NCBI GenBank assembly: GCA_043720875.1
Contig: JAYSRU010000242.1
Location: 1-24,657 of the forward strand
Length of the DNA: 24,657 bases
Origin: JAYSRU01 sp043720875
GTDB lineage: Bacteria > Bacteroidota > Bacteroidia > Flavobacteriales_D > Crocinitomicaceae
Direction of reading: 5' to 3'
Made by a program: the position numbers and the translations under genes. Under the pieces are notes generated by a model. That model had not been told where the DNA came from, did not search any database, and was given only the letters and a program-made list of their open reading frames with translations. Shown in pieces: positions 14,035 to 20,567 of this stretch. The number at the start of each line of letters is the position of its first letter. Position 1 is the first letter of the stretch.

Positions 14035-14689
14035 GATTTTAAATACGGATAGTGCGCTAAAGGTAGCTGATTTTTTATTACAAATAAAGGCTGTTAAATT
14101 ACAACCCAAAAATCCTTTCACTTGGGCTTCCGGATTAAAGTCCCCAATTTATTGTGACAATAGAAAAACCTTGTCTTATCCATCCATTCGAACTTTCTTG
14201 CGCCATGCTTTTGTAGAAGCAATTGAAGCTAAATTTGGTAAGCCAGATGTTATCGCTGGTGTAGCAACTGGAGGAATTGCTATTGGTGCGTTAGTCGCTG
14301 AAGCGATGGGATTACCGTTTGTGTATGTCCGATCGAGTGCAAAGGGTCATGGACTTACCAATTTAATTGAAGGCGAATTAGGGGAAAACCAAAAAGTAGT
14401 AGTCATTGAAGATTTAATATCAACCGGAGGTAGCAGCTTAAAAGCTGTTAAAGATTTAAGGGATGCTGGAGCTAACGTTGTTGGCTTAGCTGCAATATTT
14501 ACCTATGGTTTTCAAAAAGCGCATACGGCATTTGCAAATGCGGATTGTGACTATGTTACGTTAAGCAACTACGAACATTTAGTGATTCAGGCGGCAAAAG
14601 AAAATTACGTAAAAGAAGAAGATTTAGCTTCATTGAATACTTGGCATTTGAACCCAGGTATTTGGTCGGAAAAATTCAATGCGCAATAA
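14033..14689 (+). CDS. pyrE: Orotate phosphoribosyltransferase
   Basis: The 218-residue product joins orotate to PRPP to form orotidine monophosphate in pyrimidine synthesis. Motifs: NPFTWASGLKSPIYCDNRK (about 27-45) binding orotate and PRPP, the catalytic loop lysine region RSSAKGHG (about 99-106), and the PRPP-binding signature VVVIEDLISTGGSSL (about 121-135). The N-terminus MILNTDSALKVADFLLQI fits the family, so the ATG at 14033 is well supported even though it overlaps the divergent Nudix start codon (CATG). The SRPBCC gene follows after 3 nt, so they form an operon. Confidence 0.96.
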   Translation: MILNTDSALKVADFLLQIKAVKLQPKNPFTWASGLKSPIYCDNRKTLSYPSIRTFLRHAFVEAIEAKFGKPDVIAGVATGGIAIGALVAEAMGLPFVYVRSSAKGHGLTNLIEGELGENQKVVVIEDLISTGGSSLKAVKDLRDAGANVVGLAAIFTYGFQKAHTAFANADCDYVTLSNYEHLVIQAAKENYVKEEDLASLNTWHLNPGIWSEKFNAQ

Positions 14690-14692
14690 GAT

Positions 14693-15097
14693 ATGATAAT
14701 TACAAGCACCAAGACGACAATAAATGCAACACGCGCTAAAGTTTATTCTTATTTACAAGACGCAAGAAATTATATTGACTTGCTGCCACAAGACAAGATC
14801 AAAGATTGGACTGCCACAGAAACTGAATGTTCGTTTAAAGTGCAAGGTGGCTTTGTAATTACATTAATCTTAAATGGTGGAATAGAATCTAGCAATGTTT
14901 ACTTAAAGTCTGGAGAAAAATCTCCATTCCCGTTTAAGCTTGACATTCAACTGGATGAAATGGATCAAACAACTTCTGGAAAAATAGTTTTTGATGGTGA
15001 AGTGAACATGTTCATGAAAATGATGGTCGAAAAACCATTGACAGCTCTTTTTAATACCATGTCGCTGAAACTGAAAGAGCATTTCGAAACGAAATAA
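14693..15097 (+). CDS. SRPBCC (START/polyketide cyclase-like) fold protein
   Basis: The 134-residue product looks like a single SRPBCC domain. The N-terminal strand and helix STKTTINATRAKVYSYLQDA, the middle strands (SFKVQGGFVITLILNGGIES, KLDIQLDEMDQTTSGKIVFDG) and the long C-terminal helix MMVEKPLTALFNTMSLKLKEHF match the helix-grip layout. Members bind hydrophobic ligands or act in varied pathways; no ligand is evident. It starts 3 nt after pyrE and must share its transcript, but no pyrimidine role is known to me. It ends 11 nt from the convergent birA, with no terminator hairpin between. Confidence 0.75.
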   Translation: MIITSTKTTINATRAKVYSYLQDARNYIDLLPQDKIKDWTATETECSFKVQGGFVITLILNGGIESSNVYLKSGEKSPFPFKLDIQLDEMDQTTSGKIVFDGEVNMFMKMMVEKPLTALFNTMSLKLKEHFETK

Positions 15098-15108
15098 ACA
15101 ATTCAACT

Positions 15109-15849
15109 TTATTCGTACGCTAAAAAAGTTATTTCTTTGATGTCAAATGTTTTTTCTTCGCCTGAAGTGAGTTCTAACTTGAGCTTTCCATCATTAAGTA
15201 CAGCCACAATTCTAGCCTCAATAATTCCTTCTGAAATTTCGTACTTCTGATTTTTTTGAAAGTGCATGAGCTTTAAATAATAGGAATTCATTAAGTAATC
15301 TATACTACCCAATTCTAATTGCATAAATTTTTGTTCTATGCTATTCATTAATCCTAACATTAGGTTTGTGAGGTCAAACTCTTTCTGCGCAATCGTTTTT
15401 AAGCTATTCGCAGCGGCTAACAAATCTTCCGTTTGATTCACGTTTATTCCAATTCCAAGTATCGAATATTCAATACGATCAGATTTCAACATGTTTTCAA
15501 TTAATATACCTGCAATTTTTTTTCCTTCAACGTAAATGTCATTTGGCCATTTGATTTGAGCCTGTATTCCTTCTTTCTCTAACAGGTCAATAATTCCAAG
15601 AGATGTAACGATTGATAAAAGCGCTTGATCATTAACTTTTAAATTCATCGGCTTTAAAACTATGCTACAGGTTAAGTTTTTTCCAGCAACCGTTTTCCAT
15701 TCATTTCCGCGCTGACCTTTGCCTTTAAATTGATTTTCTGCCAAAATAGCAGTACCGTGAATGACATTCTCTGCCTTTATTAGATTGGCTGCATAATTGT
15801 TGGTGGAATCTACAGCATCGAGAAATATTATTTTATTTGAAAAGCGCAT
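15109..15849 (-). CDS. birA: Biotin-[acetyl-CoA-carboxylase] ligase, monofunctional
   Basis: The 246-residue product attaches biotin to the carboxyl-carrier lysine of biotin enzymes via biotinyl-AMP. Motifs: DSTNNYAANLI (about 14-24), the biotin/AMP loop FKGKGQRGNEW (about 41-51, variant of GRGRRGR.W), CSIVLKP, and KWPNDIYVEGKKIAGILIEN (about 99-118) with the active-site lysine. A short C-terminal cap follows. The N-terminal helix-turn-helix of E. coli BirA is absent, so it is not expected to repress biotin genes. It diverges from rsfS; the two -7 elements lie side by side. Confidence 0.94.
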   Translation of the reverse strand: MRFSNKIIFLDAVDSTNNYAANLIKAENVIHGTAILAENQFKGKGQRGNEWKTVAGKNLTCSIVLKPMNLKVNDQALLSIVTSLGIIDLLEKEGIQAQIKWPNDIYVEGKKIAGILIENMLKSDRIEYSILGIGINVNQTEDLLAAANSLKTIAQKEFDLTNLMLGLMNSIEQKFMQLELGSIDYLMNSYYLKLMHFQKNQKYEISEGIIEARIVAVLNDGKLKLELTSGEEKTFDIKEITFLAYE

Positions 15850-15893
15850 AATTCAAAAAGCCAATAAGAGTGAAAAAATAGATAAGAATCGGT

Positions 15894-15901
15894 CAAAAAT
15901 A
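15894..15901 (-). promoter_or_regulatory. -7 element of birA
   Basis: Minus-strand TATTTTTG, perfect to TAnnTTTG, 44 nt before the birA ATG and only 2 bp from the rsfS element on the other strand. Confidence 0.5.
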
Positions 15902-15903
15902 TA

Positions 15904-15911
15904 TAGATTTG
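15904..15911 (+). promoter_or_regulatory. -7 element of rsfS-ftsH
   Basis: TAGATTTG, perfect to TAnnTTTG, 20 nt before the rsfS ATG at 15932. It rules out the longer upstream frame as the true start. Confidence 0.6.
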
Positions 15912-15931
15912 TAAGAATATCACGAAAAAGA

Positions 15932-16309
15932 ATGTATAAAGTAACTCCAGAAATCGATTCTCAAACACTTTGCAACGCAATTGTTGAAGGAATGCAAGAA
16001 ATAAAGGCACAAGACATCACTGTACTTGACCTTAGAAACGTAACAAATGCAGTGTGCGACTTTTTCGTAATTTGTAGCGGTGAATCTACAACTCAGGTAG
16101 ATGGTATCGTTAATAGTGTTGTGCGTCATACGCGTCAAGAACTACAAGAACGTCCATGGCATCAAGAAGGAAAAACTGCATCAGAATGGGTATTGGTTGA
16201 TTATGTGAGCGTTGTTGCGCATGTATTCTACCGTGATGTTCGTTCTTTCTTTGATTTAGAAGATCTTTGGGCGGATGGTATCCGTACAGATGTTCCGAAT
16301 TTAAACTAA
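15932..16309 (+). CDS. rsfS: Ribosome silencing factor RsfS
   Basis: The 125-residue product starts at the ATG at 15932; a longer frame from 15797 would overlap birA and the promoter. RsfS binds ribosomal protein uL14 on the large subunit and blocks subunit joining when nutrients are short. Family marks are DITVLDLRNV, CDFFVICSGESTTQVDGIV (about 45-63), ERPWHQEGKTASEWVLVDY (about 76-94) and the C-terminal VVAHVFYRDVRSFFDLEDLW (about 97-116). ftsH follows after 19 nt in the same operon, the usual order in Bacteroidota. Confidence 0.95.
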   Translation: MYKVTPEIDSQTLCNAIVEGMQEIKAQDITVLDLRNVTNAVCDFFVICSGESTTQVDGIVNSVVRHTRQELQERPWHQEGKTASEWVLVDYVSVVAHVFYRDVRSFFDLEDLWADGIRTDVPNLN

Positions 16310-16328
16310 TTTTTAGCTCCTTACAACT

Positions 16329-18452
16329 ATGTCAGAAAACGATAATAAAAAGAAAAGCTCCATGAATTTCATGTGGGTTTATTTTGGTATTGCTGGTTTA
16401 CTATTGGCAATGCATTTTTTAAGCAATACTTCCGCCAGTCAAGAATTAAAATATTCAGACACGTTCTACAGACTTGCTGATTCAAGCTATGTTAGTAATG
16501 TTGTCTTAATTAATTCTAGTCGCGTTGATTTTCAATTAACTGAAAAAGGTGAAAAGTCTCTTCTAGGAAGTAAAGATACTGAGTTTCAAGAAATTGCTAC
16601 TGCTTTAGCAAATAAAGCTAGAACATCATCTAGACACCCAATTTTTTCAGTTAAAGTTATTGACGCTGGAAATTTCGAAACGCGTTTAAAAGAGGTGAAC
16701 GAAAACAGAAAATTACGTAATCCTAAAGCAACAGATATTCGGTATTTAGCCAAAGAGGAAGTGAATTATTTCAATTCAATCGTTGGATTCTTACTCCCTA
16801 TTGCAATTATCGTAATCATTTGGATGTTCATAATGCGCAAAATGGGCGGCGGCGGTGGTGGCGGAAGCCAAATTTTCAATATTGGAAAATCACGTGCACA
16901 AGTTTACGACAAAGGAAAATCTACTAACATTACGTTTAAAGATGTTGCTGGTTTACAAGGAGCGAAAGAAGAGATACAAGAAATTGTAGATTTCTTAAAG
17001 CACCCTAAAAAATATACAGACCTTGGGGCAAAAATCCCTAAAGGTGCATTATTAGTTGGTCCTCCGGGTACAGGTAAAACATTATTAGCCAAAGCCGTTG
17101 CAGGTGAAGCTAAGGTTCCATTCTTCTCACTTTCAGGTTCAGATTTCGTTGAAATGTTTGTGGGAGTTGGAGCATCAAGAGTGCGTGATTTATTCAAGCA
17201 AGCTAAAGAAAAAGCACCTTCTATTATCTTTATTGACGAAATCGATGCAATTGGTCGTGCCCGTGGTAAAAACAATGGTATGGGATCCAACGATGAGCGT
17301 GAAAATACACTGAATCAACTACTTACAGAAATGGACGGTTTTGGTACAAATTCAGGAGTTATTATTCTTGCAGCAACCAACAGAGCTGATGTATTAGATG
17401 CTGCATTAATGCGTGCAGGTCGTTTTGACCGTCAGATCTATGCGGATATGCCTGATATTAATGAAAGAAAAGAAATTTTTCAAGTGCATTTAAAGCCGTT
17501 GAAACTTGACGCAGCAATGGATATTGATTTCTTGTCAAAGCAAACCCCTGGATTCTCAGGTGCAGACATTGCTAACTTGTGTAACGAAGCTGCCTTGATT
17601 GCTGCACGTAAGAACAAAACAGCTGTTGAAAAACAAGATTTCTTGGATGCTGTAGATCGTATCGTTGGTGGACTTGAAAAGAAAAATAAGATTATCACGA
17701 AACAAGAAAAACGTTCTATTGCTTTTCACGAAGCAGGACATGCTACTATTTCTTGGTTATTAGAATTTGCTCATCCTTTAGTTAAGGTGACAATTGTACC
17801 TAGAGGTCAAAGTCTTGGTGCTGCGTGGTATTTACCAGAGGAAAGAAGCATTACAACAACAGAACAATTGTTGGATGAAATGTGTTCAGCTTTAGGTGGT
17901 CGTGCCGCAGAATTTGTTGAGTTTGGAAAGATTTCCACAGGTGCTTTAAGTGATTTAGAAAAAGTGACTAAACAAGCATATGCGATGATTTCACTTTACG
18001 GATTAAATGAAAAAATTGGAAACATTTCTTATTATGATTCACAAGGAAATCAATCATTTACTAAACCGTATTCTGAAGAAACGGCTAGGTTGATTGATAT
18101 TGAAGTGCAACAAATGATTGAACAACAATACCAACGTGCAATCGCTATTTTAACTCAAAACAAAGAAAAACTTACTTCGTTAGCCGACAAATTACTGGAA
18201 GCTGAAGTGATCTTTAAAGAAGATTTGGAAGTGATTTTTGGTGAAAGACAATGGGCTCCAAGTGAATTGGATCACTCATCGGAGATTGCTAGCGCGAATC
18301 AACACAAAGATGATGAATTTGTTACGGTAGAAGGGATTATTGAAGAACCTACTTCAACAACTGATGCTGAAGTTACTAAGGATGAATCTTTTGAGAAAGA
18401 GTTCAAGCCAACTAATTCTGACGATTCAGTGAAAGATGAAAACGCTGATTAA
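16329..18452 (+). CDS. ftsH: ATP-dependent zinc metalloprotease FtsH
   Basis: The 707-residue product is a full-length membrane-bound AAA+ protease for quality control of membrane and some soluble proteins. Order of parts: membrane segment about 13-30, periplasmic domain to about 148, second membrane segment 149-169, a seven-glycine linker (173-179), and the AAA+ domain. The AAA+ domain has Walker A GPPGTGKT (244-251), Walker B SIIFIDEI (298-305) and the second region of homology NRADVLDAALMRAGRFDRQ (351-369). The zinc protease site is HEAGH (467-471) with third ligand D542 in SDLEKVT. The last 60 or so residues form a very acidic tail, longer than in E. coli FtsH (644 residues). It lies downstream of rsfS and is closed by a terminator. 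Confidence 0.97.
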   Translation: MSENDNKKKSSMNFMWVYFGIAGLLLAMHFLSNTSASQELKYSDTFYRLADSSYVSNVVLINSSRVDFQLTEKGEKSLLGSKDTEFQEIATALANKARTSSRHPIFSVKVIDAGNFETRLKEVNENRKLRNPKATDIRYLAKEEVNYFNSIVGFLLPIAIIVIIWMFIMRKMGGGGGGGSQIFNIGKSRAQVYDKGKSTNITFKDVAGLQGAKEEIQEIVDFLKHPKKYTDLGAKIPKGALLVGPPGTGKTLLAKAVAGEAKVPFFSLSGSDFVEMFVGVGASRVRDLFKQAKEKAPSIIFIDEIDAIGRARGKNNGMGSNDERENTLNQLLTEMDGFGTNSGVIILAATNRADVLDAALMRAGRFDRQIYADMPDINERKEIFQVHLKPLKLDAAMDIDFLSKQTPGFSGADIANLCNEAALIAARKNKTAVEKQDFLDAVDRIVGGLEKKNKIITKQEKRSIAFHEAGHATISWLLEFAHPLVKVTIVPRGQSLGAAWYLPEERSITTTEQLLDEMCSALGGRAAEFVEFGKISTGALSDLEKVTKQAYAMISLYGLNEKIGNISYYDSQGNQSFTKPYSEETARLIDIEVQQMIEQQYQRAIAILTQNKEKLTSLADKLLEAEVIFKEDLEVIFGERQWAPSELDHSSEIASANQHKDDEFVTVEGIIEEPTSTTDAEVTKDESFEKEFKPTNSDDSVKDENAD

Positions 18453-18473
18453 TTAACTATTTTGAATGAAGTA

Positions 18474-18506
18474 AGTCCGACTGTTAACCGATAGTCGGAT
18501 TTTTTG
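18474..18506 (+). terminator. Rho-independent terminator after ftsH
   Basis: The stem AGTCCGACT (18474-18482) pairs with AGTCGGATT (18493-18501) over about 9 bp including a flanking A-T pair, with a 10-nt loop and a T run. It separates the rsfS-ftsH unit from cdsA. Confidence 0.85.
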
Positions 18507-18604
18507 TTTCACAGCGAAATGTAATCTTCAGTTAGTTCACTATAATTGTTGAAAAATCAAGTTTATCTCCTGCTTCAAATTCACAAAAACTTAAAACTTA
18601 ACCT

Positions 18605-18612
18605 TACATTTG
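18605..18612 (+). promoter_or_regulatory. -7 element of cdsA, leaderless spacing
   Basis: TACATTTG, perfect to TAnnTTTG, ends exactly 4 nt before the cdsA ATG, the same spacing as at dnaX and pyrE. Confidence 0.55.
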
Positions 18613-18616
18613 CAGT

Positions 18617-19522
18617 ATGAATGAATTGGTAAAAAGAATTGTTTTTGGAATTGTATTTTTAGCCTTCGTCTTTGTGCCTTTGTATTTTGATAATGAAAAC
18701 CAAAGCCACTACTTCATCCTAACCCTGTTGATATTTTTCGTTGTTGGTACATTTGAATTTCATCGCTTAGCAAGTGCTGCGAAGTCTGTTTCCAGTAAAC
18801 CGTTCATCTCCATTTTCATTGGATTATTGCTATTTACACCAACCGTAATCTATTCAGTAGCGCCAGAAATGGTACATCAAGATCATCCTTTTATAAAATC
18901 TTTGTTGATTCAAAATTCTCAGTATTTCCTTTGGAGCATTATTGCGCTAAATTTTAGTGCAATTACAACTCTTTTGCTGCTTGCATTTTTTGGAAACAGA
19001 AGCAGTAAATTGTATAAATACCCAGTATTCACTTGTTTTGCTTACATCACATTACCATTATGTTCATTAGCTTGGCTCTATGCTTTTAACGGATCCACAT
19101 TCAATCCTCTACCCTATTTATTATTCCTGATTTTTTGTAGCACGTATATCAATGACTCGTTTGCCTATATTTTTGGGAGACTATTTGGAAAGCATAAAAT
19201 GTTTCCTTTAATATCCCCAAAAAAAACATGGGAAGGTTATATTGGAGGACAGTTAATAGTTATCATTTGTGCTTTGTGCTTTTATTATTCCTTTCATAAG
19301 TTGATTCCTTTCACAAGCACAGGAATCATAAAAGTTGTCTTATTTTCCGTTAGTATTTCGGTACTATCCACTGCTGGAGATTTATTCGAATCTCGTTTAA
19401 AACGAATTGCAGGAGTTAAAGATTCAGGCACTATCTTACCTGGTCATGGCGGAATTTTAGATCGCATCGACGCCATGTTGTTTACATCCATTTTAACATT
19501 ATCATTTTTTATATTATTCTAA
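18617..19522 (+). CDS. cdsA: Phosphatidate cytidylyltransferase
   Basis: The 301-residue integral membrane enzyme makes CDP-diacylglycerol from phosphatidic acid and CTP, the branch point of phospholipid synthesis. About eight hydrophobic segments are visible. The diagnostic C-terminal signature is present: SPKKTWEGYIGGQ (about 196-208), DLFESRLKRIAGVKDSG (about 256-272) and PGHGGILDRIDAM (about 276-288), with the metal-binding aspartates. psd follows after 4 nt, so they are co-transcribed. Together they supply two steps of the phosphatidylethanolamine route; the intermediate phosphatidylserine synthase is not in the window. Confidence 0.95.
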   Translation: MNELVKRIVFGIVFLAFVFVPLYFDNENQSHYFILTLLIFFVVGTFEFHRLASAAKSVSSKPFISIFIGLLLFTPTVIYSVAPEMVHQDHPFIKSLLIQNSQYFLWSIIALNFSAITTLLLLAFFGNRSSKLYKYPVFTCFAYITLPLCSLAWLYAFNGSTFNPLPYLLFLIFCSTYINDSFAYIFGRLFGKHKMFPLISPKKTWEGYIGGQLIVIICALCFYYSFHKLIPFTSTGIIKVVLFSVSISVLSTAGDLFESRLKRIAGVKDSGTILPGHGGILDRIDAMLFTSILTLSFFILF

Positions 19523-19526
19523 GCTT

Positions 19527-20192
19527 ATGAAATTACACAGAGAAGGTACTTTAATTATTATCATAGCATTAACAATTGCAGCTATTTTAACAACTGGAAA
19601 CTATTTTTTATTCAAATCATTTCCAAACGTTTACCTCATTTGGCTATTGCTTCAAATCGGCATTATTGTGATGCTTTACTTAGTGATCCAATTTTTTAGA
19701 ATTCCAAATCGAACGTGTGTCGCCGACAATTTGGATATTATTTGTCCTGCGGATGGAAAAGTTGTAGTAATTGAAGAAGTTATGGAGTCTGAGTACTTCA
19801 ACGAAAAAAGAATTCAAATTTCAATCTTCATGTCACCGCTAAACGTACACGCAAATTATAACCCTATCAAAGGAATTGTGAAATATGTGAAATACCATAA
19901 AGGTTTGTTTTTGGTAGCTTGGCACCCAAAAAGCAGCACAGATAATGAACGTAGCACTTTTGTTGTGGAGCATCCGGAAGGTAAATCTATACTCTTTCGT
20001 CAAATTGCTGGCGCAGTGGCTAGAAGAATTTGTTACTATGCCCGCGAAGGTCAAACAGTTGCTGCAGGAGAAGAGTTCGGATTTATCAAATTTGGTTCGC
20101 GTATTGACCTGTTGCTACCACTCGATTCTAAAATTAATGTTAAAATTGGCGATATTGTGCAAGGTAAGCTTACCAAAATTGGTACACTTTAA
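19527..20192 (+). CDS. psd: Phosphatidylserine decarboxylase, short type
   Basis: The 221-residue proenzyme converts phosphatidylserine to phosphatidylethanolamine. Two N-terminal membrane segments (about 8-28 and 35-57) precede the catalytic domain with CPADGKVV (73-80), SIFMSPLNVHANYNPIKG (99-116) and HPKSSTDNERS (133-143). Self-cleavage is expected at G190-S191 in GFIKFGSRIDL, giving a pyruvoyl group on the new alpha chain. This is the compact subtype shared with archaeal-type enzymes rather than the longer E. coli type. It overlaps nothing and sits 4 nt after cdsA. Confidence 0.94.
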   Translation: MKLHREGTLIIIIALTIAAILTTGNYFLFKSFPNVYLIWLLLQIGIIVMLYLVIQFFRIPNRTCVADNLDIICPADGKVVVIEEVMESEYFNEKRIQISIFMSPLNVHANYNPIKGIVKYVKYHKGLFLVAWHPKSSTDNERSTFVVEHPEGKSILFRQIAGAVARRICYYAREGQTVAAGEEFGFIKFGSRIDLLLPLDSKINVKIGDIVQGKLTKIGTL

Positions 20193-20210
20193 TATTAATG
20201 TGTACATTTG
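20179..20210 (+). promoter_or_regulatory. Promoter of the Lys/Cys-rich small protein
   Basis: TTG (20179-20181), 21 nt spacer, TACATTTG (20203-20210). This is the most complete match in the window to the Flavobacterium form TTG-N17-23-TAnnTTTG. Its -33 half lies within the end of psd. Confidence 0.65.
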
Positions 20211-20233
20211 AATATCATTTAAAACGAAAGAAT

Positions 20234-20449
20234 ATGAAAAAGATAGTTTTTGCATTAGCGTTAGTAATCGCTACAGGTTCATTGTCTACAGCTGTAAACG
20301 CTGCAACAAACGGTGTTAAAGTTGTTAAATTTGACGACAAAAAAGACGACACAAAGAAAACAAAGAAAAGAAACAAGAAGGCAGCTGAGAAAAAAGGTTG
20401 TTCGAAAGAAGAAGGAAAAGGATGTTGTTCTGCAAAGAAAGCTTCGTAA
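20234..20449 (+). CDS. Small secreted Lys-rich protein with C-terminal cysteines
   Basis: The start is the ATG at 20234, 23 nt after a strong promoter. The 71-residue product has a clear signal peptide (MKKIVFALALVIATGSLSTA, cleaved near VNAAT). The mature part of about 46 residues is extremely rich in lysine and ends in a cysteine-bearing segment (KKGCSKEEGKGCCSAKK, three cysteines). Proteins of this look are frequent in Bacteroidota and have no assigned function that I know. Metal binding or interaction with acidic polymers would fit. It has its own promoter and terminator, so it is a single-gene unit between psd and the radical SAM gene. Confidence 0.75.
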   Translation: MKKIVFALALVIATGSLSTAVNAATNGVKVVKFDDKKDDTKKTKKRNKKAAEKKGCSKEEGKGCCSAKKAS

Positions 20450-20472
20450 TCTAATTCAATATATTAAGTTTG

Positions 20473-20506
20473 AAAATGGAGATCAATTTGGTCTCCATTT
20501 TTTGTT
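20473..20506 (+). terminator. Rho-independent terminator
   Basis: The stem AAAATGGAGA (20473-20482) pairs perfectly with TCTCCATTTT (20492-20501), with a 9-nt loop and more T after. It closes the small Lys/Cys-rich gene and isolates it from the radical SAM gene. Confidence 0.88.
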
Positions 20507-20567
20507 TCTACTTATTTCATTCCTAAATTCTATTTAATTTTCGATATTTGACCTCAAATCTTATATT

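Noticed and set aside
14035..14121. Longer Nudix protein starting at 14121
   Set aside because: The extra 29 residues are the complement of conserved pyrE coding sequence and do not resemble a Nudix N-terminus.
15797..15931. Longer RsfS starting at 15797
   Set aside because: It would overlap birA and cross a perfect promoter element; the shorter product fits family length.
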